From JABSOG01 sp965277695 (GTDB lineage Bacteria > Pseudomonadota > Gammaproteobacteria > Enterobacterales > Alteromonadaceae): 64,000 bases of DNA. The DNA is taken from positions 5,432-69,431 of the forward strand of contig CBDIDQ010000022.1 of assembly GCA_965277695.1 (NCBI GenBank), given 5' to 3'. Position 1 is the stretch's first letter; the number at the start of each line of letters is the position of its first letter. The translations under genes were made by a program, and so were the position numbers. Shown here piece by piece: positions 42,605-51,613 of this stretch. The notes beneath the pieces were generated by a model. It saw only the letters and a list, made by a program, of their open reading frames with translations, made no database searches and was not told the DNA's origin.

Positions 42605-43803
42605 TCTCTTTCATCTCCTTTTTGGTTTTCTTTGGTCCGAATGGCTTGCTGTAGTTGCAGCAGGTTGTGATTCGAATGGTTAAAGCTTTGATTGAGTGTG
42701 CTTAGGCGTTTTTCAATCGCTTCAATTCGGTCGAGTGTTTGCGGGTGTGAGCTTAAATATTCACTGGATAGCTCGCTCAGCTCGCGTACTTCTTCGTTGT
42801 CAATTTTGGCCATTTTTTCAGCTTGTTGGTTGATAATACGGTTGAAAAAATGCGGCATTCCAGCGGGGTCAATATTGGCTTTGAGCAATAAATCAAACCC
42901 CTTGTCATCAGCCTCAGATTCAAAATCACGGGAATAGCTTAAGCGTAATAACAGCGGTCCGGCATCGACCAAAATGCCCACCAAACCGGTGAAATCGCCG
43001 AGCATGGCTTGGACTATGACAAAAATTCCCGCTGTGCCAAGCACATTGCGAACCCCGTGCTGTTCGGTGACGTGAATGATTTCATGGGCCAATACGCCGA
43101 GCACTTCCTCTGAGCTTTGCGCCGACAAAATCAGCCCACTGTTGAGCGCAATATTACCACCGGGTAGGGCAAAGGCGTTGAGTTCGGCAGAGTCAATGAT
43201 GTGCACCTTGAGGTCGTAACGTTCAGTACCTGCGGCTTCAAGTAAGGGGGCGATTAAACGTTTGAGTGGTGCGGTGATGTCGTCAGAATCAAGGGTGGTA
43301 TTGTTCAATTCCACTTGTGCCCAAGCCGAATCGCCGAGGGTTTGTTCGATTTTTACCGGAATGGCGGGAGCCACCCAGCCAGTAATGGTATCCATCGAAA
43401 ACAGCACCATCAGCGGTAGCAAGACAATCAGCATAAAACCTGCTGCAAATGATGCCCAGCCGAGTATTCGAGTACCTCTGGCGGTATTGACCTGTTGAAT
43501 AATTTCATCATGGTTGGCCAAATGAGGCGATTTTAAGATGCTGCGGTCGGCAGTATAAAGACTCCAGTCGGGGTAGGCGGGGTGTTCAAAAAAGACCAGC
43601 CGATTGCTGGCACCACCGAGTTTAATCCGGATGTCTGCTAGTGGTAGGGTGACTTTTACTGAAGGGGTGAGAGATTGATTGCTAAAAGTTAGCTGGCTGG
43701 CATCTAACTGTAATTGCCCCGATGAGCGTCCTTTGGGAAGCGAGTGGTGAAACGCTTGTCCGTCATACTGTTGGCAAGGGTGTTGATAAGAGTGTTGGTT
43801 CAT
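42601..43803 (-). CDS. M48-family membrane metallopeptidase
   Basis: A 400-residue zinc peptidase. The active site is VLAHEIIHVTEQHG (HExxH), and the third ligand Glu is in RDFESEADDKGF. A single membrane segment (ILGWASFAAGFMLIVLLPLM, residues about 113-135) anchors it. FALPGGNIALNSGLI is the BepA/Oma1-type block before the active site. The N-terminal 100 residues are a separate domain with strands such as VTLPLADIRIKLGGASNRLV. It heads the operon with three AIM24 paralogues. M48 enzymes of this kind act in envelope quality control. Confidence 0.9.
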   Translation of the reverse strand: MNQHSYQHPCQQYDGQAFHHSLPKGRSSGQLQLDASQLTFSNQSLTPSVKVTLPLADIRIKLGGASNRLVFFEHPAYPDWSLYTADRSILKSPHLANHDEIIQQVNTARGTRILGWASFAAGFMLIVLLPLMVLFSMDTITGWVAPAIPVKIEQTLGDSAWAQVELNNTTLDSDDITAPLKRLIAPLLEAAGTERYDLKVHIIDSAELNAFALPGGNIALNSGLILSAQSSEEVLGVLAHEIIHVTEQHGVRNVLGTAGIFVIVQAMLGDFTGLVGILVDAGPLLLRLSYSRDFESEADDKGFDLLLKANIDPAGMPHFFNRIINQQAEKMAKIDNEEVRELSELSSEYLSSHPQTLDRIEAIEKRLSTLNQSFNHSNHNLLQLQQAIRTKENQKGDERE

Positions 43804-43983
43804 TGTTGCTATGTTTCCTTTAGCTGCATGATGGTGGTGTTTTTATTTGATTGCAAAGCAGTATAGCAGAACTATTTTGTTTGGGGTTTTGCTCATCTCA
43901 AGGTTAGCGAAATGAAGGTTGAGTCGGTGCTTTGTTTTGCCTGATCGCTTGACGTTAAACGCAATGCGTTATATCGTTGATTG

Positions 43984-44262
43984 ATGATTAAAACATTCGC
44001 AAACAAAGACACTAAAGGGTTATATGAAGGCGGTAGTCCAAAGGCATTTCGTGCCTTTAAAGCTCAAGCAGAGCGTAAATTACAGATGCTTGATTCGGCA
44101 GTGACAGTTGAGTTTTTACGTAGTCCCCCGGGTAACCGTTTAGAACAACTGAGTGGTGACCGCAAGGGTCAATATAGTGTTCGCATTAACCAACAATACC
44201 GCCTTTGTTTTAACTTTAAAAATGGCAATGCCTTTGATGTCGAAATTGTAGATTATCATTGA
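43984..44262 (+). CDS. higB: HigB-type toxin (RelE superfamily)
   Basis: A 92-residue ribosome-dependent mRNA interferase of the plasmid-maintenance killer type. MIKTFANKDTKGLYEGG, AFRAFKAQAERKLQMLDSA, LEQLSGDRKGQYSVRINQQY and RLCFNFKNG are hallmark blocks. The ATG at 43984 follows a TTG that is in frame. The antitoxin gene starts 10 bases after its stop, the toxin-first order typical of higBA. Confidence 0.92.
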   Translation: MIKTFANKDTKGLYEGGSPKAFRAFKAQAERKLQMLDSAVTVEFLRSPPGNRLEQLSGDRKGQYSVRINQQYRLCFNFKNGNAFDVEIVDYH

Positions 44263-44272
44263 GGAGTCGACT

Positions 44273-44620
44273 ATGACCAACAAAATACAGACCAACAAAA
44301 TACAGACCAACAAAATACAGACCAACAAGATGCGTCCCATCCATCCCGGAGAAATATTGCGTGAAGAGTATTTGGTTGAGCTGAGTTTGAGCGGCAATGC
44401 CCTAGCCTTGGCGTTGCGGGTGCCGAGTTCCCGAATTAACCAAATTGTTCAAGAAAAACGGGGGATTTCACCGGATACCGCCTTACGTCTTGCTCGATAT
44501 TTTGGTGGCGATGCACAGAGCTGGTTAAACTTGCAAACCGCTTATGATTTGAAAGTTGCTCAATTGGCCAGCGATAAACAAATTGCAGCTGAGGTGTTAC
44601 CCCTAGTTCATGTGGGTTAA
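44273..44620 (+). CDS. higA: HigA-type antitoxin with a repeat-encoded N-terminal extension
   Basis: A 115-residue XRE-family antitoxin. The normal HigA start MRPIHPGEILREEYL lies at residue 20 (ATG 44330). It is preceded by TNKIQ repeated three times plus TNK, encoded by a 15-bp tandem repeat. The helix-turn-helix is SGNALALALRVPSSRINQIV. Either ATG could be used: 44273 follows GAGGAG directly, while 44330 would give the standard length. Repeat number change would alter the leader without a frameshift. Confidence 0.9.
   Translation: MTNKIQTNKIQTNKIQTNKMRPIHPGEILREEYLVELSLSGNALALALRVPSSRINQIVQEKRGISPDTALRLARYFGGDAQSWLNLQTAYDLKVAQLASDKQIAAEVLPLVHVG
44276..44329 (+). repeat. 15-bp tandem repeat inside the higA reading frame
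   Basis: ACCAACAAAATACAG occurs three times in a row (44276-44290, 44291-44305, 44306-44320), followed by ACCAACAAG before the second possible start codon. Copies are identical, which suggests recent slippage. Confidence 0.95.
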
Positions 44621-44742
44621 AGCCATCACTACCACCAATCAAATCACCAAAGCACTTAACATCTCTCCCCTTGGGCAGTATCATAGCCGCCTTAGTATTG
44701 ACGCTGCTGCTATCGCATTCAAGCAGCAAGAAAGGGGAGTTG

Positions 44743-47676
44743 ATGTCCGATCATTTTGAGTTTGAAATTAAACGTCTGGTTCTGGTGGATTCGGCGGGGT
44801 TTTGTTACGTCGATTTACCGGTTGACGACCACGCTATTTTGCTAGGCGAGGGTAATCTGGGTAAGTCTAGTTTGCTCAATTCGTTACGCTTGTTTTTGCT
44901 GCCAGAGAACAATTTTAAAAACAGTCGCCACAAATTTGCCTTCTCTACCCCCAAACGCGATGGTTTTTATGACAATGAAGAAAGCTATGGCCATTATTTT
45001 CCGTCAAAATTCAGTTCACTGATTTTAGAGGTCAGCAATAACATGGGCGGGTCGGTGCAAACCCATTGCCAAATCCTCCAGCGCAGCAGTGGCCACTTGG
45101 CTTATGAGCGTATTTTCACCCCGTTAAAATACCAGCAAATTCGTCATCTGTTTTGGGATGGCGATAATGATGAAGACGGCATTGGCTATCGGGTTGACGG
45201 GCTCAGCAGCACCAGCGTATTTAATGCGTTGAAGGCGTTGGATAAAAATACTATCAGTGTCAAAGACCCAGCTAAATTCAAAACTCTACTTTATGCCAAC
45301 GATTTTCTCTCTCCGGCGGCGATGCGTTACAGTATTTTCCCCTTGGCTGAATCTGATGAAGCCCGCATCGAATCGTTGCGCACGCTGATTTTGTTATTGT
45401 TTGAAATGAACGCCAGTTCTGGCCCAGTCGCCCATGCGGTGGCGAACATCATCGAAGCGCAGAAGAAGTTCGCCGATGATGTGCTGGATTTCAATATTGA
45501 GGTGTTTTTACAAAAACATAATGATTTAAAACAGCAGGATATCGATTTAAACCGGGTTGAGAATCTTGGCGACAAGTTCCGTCAATTAGCCGACCAGTTC
45601 AAGCAATATTGCACCTTGGCCGATAGCGAACTGAAATTCGCCGCCTTTGTTAATCAGTTAACAGCGGCGATGACTGAACAGGTCAGTTTGCTCAATCTCA
45701 AAGCCACCGAAGCCGGACAGGCGCAAGTGAAAGAGCGAGAGGGTAGTAAACAGCTTAAGTTGTTGACAGATAAGGGCAAAAAGCTCGAAGGCGAAGCCAA
45801 CGGCTATCAGCGCCAAATCAACAAGTCTCAGACTTCAATTGATAAAGCGGTCAATTTGTTGGCCACTTACCCGGATATGCCACTGGCTGAAGTATTGGAG
45901 TTGATTGAGTCAGATATTGAAGATAACAACAAACGCTTGGCGGCACTAGAAAGTGATTCACAAAAAGCGCTGCGTATCACTGAGTTGCAAAATCAGATTG
46001 CGGCTAATCAGGCTGAGCGACAAAAACGCCAAGATCACCTCAATAATCAGCAACATGCGCTAGAGCAGCAGTTACCCGGCAGCAGTTGGCAGGTGTTGGC
46101 GGCGGTGAATAAAAAGCTGGCGTTGACTAACCCGATGCGTGAGTTGAGCGACAGTGAAATAAACGCCTTTGTTGGTTTTACTGAGCTGTTTGAGCAAGAT
46201 CCCACTTGTGTGGCACTGTTTAATGAACGTTTTTCAAAACAGTCTGGCAGCATGGCGCGTAACGATGAACAAGCAATAGGGGAGCTTGATAGCACTATTC
46301 ATGCCGATGAGCGTGAGCTGATGCAACTGCAACAAGGTCATAGCAACGCCATCAATAAAGCCAATGAAGTGGCTAATCTTAAACGTAATATCAAGCAGGC
46401 TCATGATGAGATGAGCGATATCGGCGAGCTGGATTTTCATCAAAAGACCTTGAAAAACTTAGCGGCTCCATTAGCTGCGGCGCAACAGGCACTGGATTCG
46501 AATAATCATGAGGTTGAGCAAACCAAAACCTTGCTGCAAGACTGGAGCGCTGAGCATCAGCAACTCAAAGCCGAGCGCGATCAAATTCAAACCCAAGTGA
46601 CTCAGCTCAACAGTCTTGAGCAAAAATCTCAGCATATGATCACCAGCCAGCCGAGACTAGCCCATGCTTTAGGGCTGGATTTGCCAAACGTCGGCGAACT
46701 GGCGCTAAATGATGGGGTATTACAGCAAATTAGTCAGGATATGACGTCGGTGTCTGACTTGCGTGAGAAACTGCTGTTTGGTTTGCAGTCATTTATCAAT
46801 GAGCGAGTGATTGACGACGAAAAGGGCATTTTCGCCGAAAGTCCTGACAGAAAGGCCATCAGTGAGACCTTTAATTTACTTGCTGATACGTTTGCTAACC
46901 TTGCCGGGCGACGTAATATGTTATCGGAGCAGGTGCGTATTCATAACGAATCGGTGCAGGGTTATGCCAATATCTTGCAGCAAAACCATGAGCACATTAA
47001 ACGCTTTGAAAAACAGCTTAATCGTGATTTTGCTGAGATTGAAATCAATGATCTCGATGGCATCGAGGTGGATATTCATATCGACAAACGTTTTGAGAAT
47101 TTGGTGAGTGATATTGCCAGTGTTGATTTGCTGTCTGACAGTTTGTTGCCTGAAACTTTTTATGCCAGATTACAAAGCTTTGCACAGAACTTCTTTAAAA
47201 GTGGTGCGACTGCCCGCTTAACCATGGATAAAATCATCAGCAACTTGTCTTATCGCACTCGTAAAAAAGACCAGAGTCAGTGGCAGACCAAGCAACAATC
47301 TAACTCAACCACGGCGCTGATTAATCTTAAATTAGTGCAGATCTTGCTGCGAAAATTACGGGCTAATGGCTGTTCACTGATGTTTCCGCTGGTGCTTGAT
47401 GAAGTGGCGACTGTGGATGTGAAGCAGTTTGATTGGTTGCTGGATGACATTAAAAAGAGCGGTTTTAATCTGTTTGCTGCCAGTACTCATAGTGCTAGCT
47501 CTGAGCTGATTTATAAAATTGGTCGTTACCATGAACTCGGTGAGATGCGCACCGCACGGCCTTATAGTGCTGAACGTTCGCTGGTGTATTGGGGCGGGGC
47601 TGAGTATTTCAGCGAAGGTCAGTTGCCGGGTGATCAATTGGGTTTGTTAGAGGCGCTTGATGAGCAAACAATTTAG
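44743..47676 (+). CDS. MukB/MksB/JetC-like SMC ATPase subunit
   Basis: A 977-residue SMC-type ATPase. Walker A is LLGEGNLGKSSLLNSLR at about residues 31-47, the middle 270-800 is heptad-rich coiled coil with a hinge-like break, and Walker B is MFPLVLDEVATVD near residue 885, after a signature-like STTALINLKLVQILL. A following AASTHSASSELI is like the SMC D-loop/H-switch. The ATG at 44743 has an AGGGGAG ribosome site. It overlaps the next gene, a kleisin-like protein, and a MukE-like gene follows. The three therefore form a condensin of the MukBEF/MksBEF/Wadjet class. Length is near MksB/JetC, shorter than E. coli MukB. Confidence 0.8.
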   Translation: MSDHFEFEIKRLVLVDSAGFCYVDLPVDDHAILLGEGNLGKSSLLNSLRLFLLPENNFKNSRHKFAFSTPKRDGFYDNEESYGHYFPSKFSSLILEVSNNMGGSVQTHCQILQRSSGHLAYERIFTPLKYQQIRHLFWDGDNDEDGIGYRVDGLSSTSVFNALKALDKNTISVKDPAKFKTLLYANDFLSPAAMRYSIFPLAESDEARIESLRTLILLLFEMNASSGPVAHAVANIIEAQKKFADDVLDFNIEVFLQKHNDLKQQDIDLNRVENLGDKFRQLADQFKQYCTLADSELKFAAFVNQLTAAMTEQVSLLNLKATEAGQAQVKEREGSKQLKLLTDKGKKLEGEANGYQRQINKSQTSIDKAVNLLATYPDMPLAEVLELIESDIEDNNKRLAALESDSQKALRITELQNQIAANQAERQKRQDHLNNQQHALEQQLPGSSWQVLAAVNKKLALTNPMRELSDSEINAFVGFTELFEQDPTCVALFNERFSKQSGSMARNDEQAIGELDSTIHADERELMQLQQGHSNAINKANEVANLKRNIKQAHDEMSDIGELDFHQKTLKNLAAPLAAAQQALDSNNHEVEQTKTLLQDWSAEHQQLKAERDQIQTQVTQLNSLEQKSQHMITSQPRLAHALGLDLPNVGELALNDGVLQQISQDMTSVSDLREKLLFGLQSFINERVIDDEKGIFAESPDRKAISETFNLLADTFANLAGRRNMLSEQVRIHNESVQGYANILQQNHEHIKRFEKQLNRDFAEIEINDLDGIEVDIHIDKRFENLVSDIASVDLLSDSLLPETFYARLQSFAQNFFKSGATARLTMDKIISNLSYRTRKKDQSQWQTKQQSNSTTALINLKLVQILLRKLRANGCSLMFPLVLDEVATVDVKQFDWLLDDIKKSGFNLFAASTHSASSELIYKIGRYHELGEMRTARPYSAERSLVYWGGAEYFSEGQLPGDQLGLLEALDEQTI

Positions 47677-49102
47677 TACACTAGAAACCCTCAAGATCTT
47701 GCTAGACCATCCGCAAGTGTTGTTTGATGCCATACGGTTGATGGACAAAAACGCCGACCGCTTTATTAATGAGGCGCAGTTGGCGGTTTCGGTGTTGGAT
47801 TATATCAAGGACCTTGAAGCCACCGAGCAGCAGCGTTTGCAGATCGCATTCTCTACTGAGAATTTGCTGCAAACCCATATTTTAGCCGACAAAGACACTC
47901 ACGATGGCGTCAGTCGACTGATTTTTCAAGAAGCGGTGACCGGCCTGTTTAGGTTGTGTGATCCGTCGCTTTATCAGGAGTTGACTGATTCTAAGTTGAA
48001 ATCACGATTAGCCGGATTATGGCGGGTTCAAGGGCGGTTTCAATCGGGTGCGGTGTCGTTTAATCAGCAAGACCCGGATTTTACCGAGCTGGTGGATGAC
48101 ACTTTTGAGCAGCTGAGTATGTTGCTTGATGTGCTTAAACGTAACGTGATCAGAATGAAGTCGTTAAGCTTAGATTTTGAGCAGATGTCGACGCAAGCCT
48201 GTAAAGATCCAGAGACTTTTGCCCGTTTTCGTGAGCAACTGTTAACCCAAGTGACCACCTTGTTCGAACGTCATATTAAACCGACTCAGAGTTTTCTTAA
48301 TCACACCACCCGTTTGAGTGAAGGCGATAATCTGTTTGTTACGCTGGACAGCATTAAGCTGATTTTTGAAAGTTTTGATCAAATTGATATGGCTGATCAG
48401 ATTTTTCGTTTTAGTCTCAGTTTGGGCAATATTTTCCAGCCGATCACTGCTGTTGCCCACCAAGTCGACCAGTTTTTGCGTAAAACACGGGCATCGATGG
48501 CACAGTTTAATGCCATGGAACATCATTTTGGCCAGCTTAGAGCGGCTTATGAACAGACCCTTGAGCGCAATCTTAACAAAACCCGGATTGACAGTGATTT
48601 TGCCCGGCAGTTTGATTTTATCAATGGCCTGAAACGTTTCTTTCGCCCGAAAGATTTTCGTATTAGCGACTCGCCGAGTTATTTTGCCAACCTGTTCAGC
48701 GAAATTGACCAGCGATTGTCGGATTTATCATTACATCAGGTGATGTCGGGCGGCGAGGGCAAAGCTTGGCATAATGAGGACAATACTAATAAATTGAAAC
48801 GCGCGTTGGCGATGTATGACTATCTGTCGAAAATCGAATTACGTCCTACCAATGATTTGACTGCGGTGCTGCATTATCGCCTCAAAGATATGTTTGATGA
48901 TTATCAAATTGCTGATTTGTTAAGTGCGGTGACCAAAATGCGCCAATACCAGCATAACAGCCAAGATGAAAGTCAGGGTCAATACCAGTTAAAAACCACC
49001 AATCGTATGGCTTATATTAGTCATAACGATGCTGTTTATGTGTATCGTCGTAAACGGTTAATCAAGCAAGAAAAACAGATGAAGGAATCTATTGATGGAT
49101 AA
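47660..49102 (+). CDS. MukF/MksF/JetA-like kleisin subunit
   Basis: A 480-residue mostly helical protein without membrane segments. An N-terminal winged-helix-like part (FSTLETLKILLDHPQVLFDA) and a long helical middle (QLSMLLDVLKRNVIRMKSLS) resemble MukF/JetA kleisins. The C-terminal end (RMAYISHNDAVYVYRRKRLI) could be the ATPase-contacting winged helix. It overlaps the SMC gene by 17 bases and the next gene by 8, so it is the middle of a strict operon. Assignment rests on gene order and fold impression more than on motifs. Confidence 0.68.
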   Translation: MSKQFSTLETLKILLDHPQVLFDAIRLMDKNADRFINEAQLAVSVLDYIKDLEATEQQRLQIAFSTENLLQTHILADKDTHDGVSRLIFQEAVTGLFRLCDPSLYQELTDSKLKSRLAGLWRVQGRFQSGAVSFNQQDPDFTELVDDTFEQLSMLLDVLKRNVIRMKSLSLDFEQMSTQACKDPETFARFREQLLTQVTTLFERHIKPTQSFLNHTTRLSEGDNLFVTLDSIKLIFESFDQIDMADQIFRFSLSLGNIFQPITAVAHQVDQFLRKTRASMAQFNAMEHHFGQLRAAYEQTLERNLNKTRIDSDFARQFDFINGLKRFFRPKDFRISDSPSYFANLFSEIDQRLSDLSLHQVMSGGEGKAWHNEDNTNKLKRALAMYDYLSKIELRPTNDLTAVLHYRLKDMFDDYQIADLLSAVTKMRQYQHNSQDESQGQYQLKTTNRMAYISHNDAVYVYRRKRLIKQEKQMKESIDG

Positions 49103-49691
49103 CCTCACACCTGCTCCGGCAATAAATACTTTTGATCTGGTCAGCGCCCAGCAGAGCACCAAAATCTATCGTCAGTTTGTGCTCGGTAAAGTGATCACTA
49201 AACAGGTTTATGACGAAATCAACGTCACGCTGGTGGAAAACCCCTTGTTTACCTTGCTGTTCAACCAGCAGCCACACTTTGAAAATCTCTACAAACATCT
49301 CGGTTATGAACTGTGTTTTGTGCAACAAGGTGACTTCTATTACGTCAGAGAATCACGAGAAGACTCAAGTGAAGAAGCCGATGATAACGCCTTGAAAGTA
49401 CAAACCACCTTATTATTGCTGGGCCGTTATTACACCGGCTCTGGGCGTGATTTGAATCACCTGTGCGAGCCTCATTTTGGCCTTACAGAGGCTGACATTA
49501 AGGCATTAAGTGGCAATGAAGAATTCAAAGCGATTTTGAAAGCGGTCAAGCTCGACGGTTGGGATAAAGCACTGGAATTTATCAGCTTTAGAAACTTTGC
49601 GTTTAAATCGGGCAATAATAGTTATTTTCTCTCTCAGGCTGGCGGCGCGTTTTTGTTCCGTTTGGTCGGGGAGTATGAAGTGCGGGTGTAG
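49095..49691 (+). CDS. MukE/MksE/JetB-like subunit
   Basis: A 198-residue protein made of tandem winged helices. LFTLLFNQQPHFENLYKHLG, then YELCFVQQGDFYYVRESRED and TTLLLLGRYYTGSGRDLNHL, are typical of MukE-like proteins that bridge kleisin and SMC head. It overlaps the kleisin-like gene by 8 bases (ATG 49095). No JetD-like nuclease gene follows on this strand, so the set looks like MksBEF rather than a full Wadjet system. Confidence 0.7.
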   Translation: MDNLTPAPAINTFDLVSAQQSTKIYRQFVLGKVITKQVYDEINVTLVENPLFTLLFNQQPHFENLYKHLGYELCFVQQGDFYYVRESREDSSEEADDNALKVQTTLLLLGRYYTGSGRDLNHLCEPHFGLTEADIKALSGNEEFKAILKAVKLDGWDKALEFISFRNFAFKSGNNSYFLSQAGGAFLFRLVGEYEVRV

Positions 49692-50130
49692 CGTTTTGTT
49701 TTTACAAGCTCTGTGGGTGGACTGTAAATTATTCGGAACTAATATGACGCCACCGATGCATCGCGAACCATTTAATTCTTTTTGGGTTTGACAACGTGCC
49801 GACCTTCATGGTGGGTTACGGTTGTTCGTTCCTCACGACCTAATCCACCCTACACGTTTTTTCCGGGATTAGCCCTATTAATTAAGTAACCCCCCAGAAA
49901 CAGTCATTTGACCAGCCCCTTGTGCGACATTGCCTACAAAACCTGTGGGGGTTTTGTCCATTGTGCTATAGCCTAGTTACCATTGAAATCATAACCCATT
50001 GAATTTAAACAATAATTAATATTGTCACTGAAAGCGAGTGAGCTTAGTATTGTGGCATTGTCGACAGAAAACAGCATAATAATCTCATCGAAATCATCAC
50101 CTTAACCGAATAAAACAAGGATTGAGAACA
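49692..50130. other. Intergenic region with a palindromic repeat
   Basis: 439 bases without a credible gene. A GTGGGTTACGG...CCTAATCCACCCTAC palindromic unit (49810-49854) resembles the one at 19.66 kb. The rest is AT-rich; the last part should hold the promoter of the small gene at 50131. Confidence 0.6.
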
Positions 50131-50295
50131 ATGTCATTATCAGAAGTTACAACCGACATGGCTGTATTGAAGCAAACACTGGCATTTTTTGCCGAGATGG
50201 GATTTAACGACCATTATATCGAAGCCATCGAAAGAGATTTAATGTGCCAAGAGCAACGTTATCATCAGCTAGTTTGTGCACAACTTACTGCTTAA
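50131..50295 (+). CDS. Small hypothetical protein, 54 residues
   Basis: ATG 50131 follows an AAGGATTGAG ribosome site and opens a 54-codon frame (MSLSEVTTDMAVLKQTLAFF, then a helical ...EAIERDLMCQEQRYHQLVC... end). It is mostly amphipathic helix with no signal peptide. Codon use is normal for the window. I do not recognise it. It ends eight bases before the convergent DUF3750-like gene. Confidence 0.55.
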   Translation: MSLSEVTTDMAVLKQTLAFFAEMGFNDHYIEAIERDLMCQEQRYHQLVCAQLTA

Positions 50296-50303
50296 TTGAG
50301 TCG

Positions 50304-50864
50304 CTAATCAATTAGCCAAAAGGTTTTACAATGCCAAGGTCGGCGTTGCACACGGATGGCCAGATGCAGGAGATGGATTTCCAGAGCATGGGGTTTTACC
50401 AAGGTAAAACCCAACAGCGGCGTAGAAAACTGATAAACCTCACCGCTACGACGCCAACCCCACCACCCCAAATGATTTTTGCCGATACCCTGCGGTAATA
50501 GCTGATGTTCACAACCGACCTGATTTAACACCCACTGCACATAGGTATTACTGTTTGGTCCAGGCCAGTAATGGTAACGATATTTGTCAGGATAATCCTT
50601 AGCGCAACGGCTTAATACTGCGATAAACTTTGCCGCCTCGTCACCTTGCCAACTCGCTTCAACCCAACTGTCGCCATTGCCGACGCCCCGGTCAAAAGCC
50701 AGTAGGTTTTTATGTAAATGCCCCCAGCTGGATTGGTTTTGTCCGGGCTTTTGCCACACCTCCCAGCGTTCAGTTTGGCCGTGCTGATGAATAACAAACC
50801 AGTAATGCACCGCGATACGGCCAATGCCGGGGATTTTTGCCGCTCTTAATTCAATCATGATCAT
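50304..50864 (-). CDS. DUF3750-like protein
   Basis: A 186-residue soluble protein rich in Trp, Gly and His. YHYWPGPNSNTYVQWVLNQV and NHLGWWGWRRSGEVYQFSTP recall the DUF3750 family, whose GPNSNT block may be a peptidase-like or binding site. No signal peptide or membrane segment is obvious. Role unknown. It is divergent from the VapBC-type pair. Confidence 0.65.
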   Translation of the reverse strand: MIMIELRAAKIPGIGRIAVHYWFVIHQHGQTERWEVWQKPGQNQSSWGHLHKNLLAFDRGVGNGDSWVEASWQGDEAAKFIAVLSRCAKDYPDKYRYHYWPGPNSNTYVQWVLNQVGCEHQLLPQGIGKNHLGWWGWRRSGEVYQFSTPLLGFTLVKPHALEIHLLHLAIRVQRRPWHCKTFWLID

Positions 50865-50949
50865 TGACTCGCTGCTTGAGAACTGTGTATTGGTAGGAGA
50901 ATGTATTATAATTCCTACATTGTTTCTACGTATAATGTGTTGGTAATAG

Positions 50950-51192
50950 ATGAATCAGGTTAAATTAGGCGAAAAAGGTCAAATAACGTTGCCGAAGGCA
51001 TTTCGGGATCTCCATCACTTTTCGAAGGGGTCATGTTTTCGTTTGGTTGATCAAGGCAATGGTATTATCAGTATTATTCCAATTAAACCGGCCGCTGAAA
51101 TGGATGCACCGGTTTTTTCATCCGCTGAAAGGCACACTGTGGATGATATGAATGAAGCGGTGGGGCAGGCCGTTGAGGAACAGTTTGAATGA
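50950..51192 (+). CDS. vapB: AbrB-type antitoxin (VapB/MazE-like)
   Basis: An 80-residue protein with an N-terminal swapped-hairpin AbrB domain (VKLGEKGQITLPKAFRDLH) and an acidic C-terminal tail that would wrap around the toxin. Its stop overlaps the ATG of the PIN-domain gene. GTAGGA and TCCTAC (50892-50918) upstream may be the operator. Confidence 0.88.
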   Translation: MNQVKLGEKGQITLPKAFRDLHHFSKGSCFRLVDQGNGIISIIPIKPAAEMDAPVFSSAERHTVDDMNEAVGQAVEEQFE

Positions 51193-51578
51193 TTGGCCTT
51201 GATACTAATGTGTTAGTTCGATATTTTGTTGACGATGATGAAAACCAGCACAAAATTGCAAGACAGTTAATTAACCAAAATAACGTGTATATCACTAATA
51301 TTGTCTTGGTTGAATCTTATTGGGTGATGAAGCGCCTGTATAAATTAGATCGTCAGCAATTGATCACGCTGTTTGCTTGTCTTTTGGCAATGTCTAACGC
51401 AGAGTTCGAAAATGAAGTTGTATTTGCCAATGCTTTTATCAAATTTAAAGCCTTGAATTGTGATTTTGCCGATGTGTTTATCGGCACTTTACATCACTAT
51501 CGTGGGATTAAAACCGCTTCATTTGATCGCAGGGCAATAAGTCAATTAGATTTTGTTAATGCCGCTGAATTGGTTTAG
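51189..51578 (+). CDS. vapC: PIN-domain ribonuclease toxin VapC
   Basis: A 129-residue PIN nuclease. The four acidic positions are visible: Asp4 in IGLDTNVLVRYF, Glu in IVLVESYWVM, and two Asp in CDFADVFIGTL and KTASFDRRA. It is translated with the upstream AbrB-type antitoxin (ATGA overlap), as usual for vapBC. Confidence 0.92.
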   Translation: MIGLDTNVLVRYFVDDDENQHKIARQLINQNNVYITNIVLVESYWVMKRLYKLDRQQLITLFACLLAMSNAEFENEVVFANAFIKFKALNCDFADVFIGTLHHYRGIKTASFDRRAISQLDFVNAAELV

Positions 51579-51613
51579 CTACTCAACTGTCACCTAGGAA
51601 CTTCTCAACAATC

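Noticed and set aside
44140..44397. Minus-strand frame with repeated LLVCI
   Set aside because: Antisense of the 15-bp tandem repeat in higA; no ribosome site and fully inside higBA.
44743..50864. Full Wadjet (JetABCD) defence system
   Set aside because: No JetD-like topoisomerase/nuclease gene next to the three subunits and the gene order differs; the DUF3750-like protein is not JetD.
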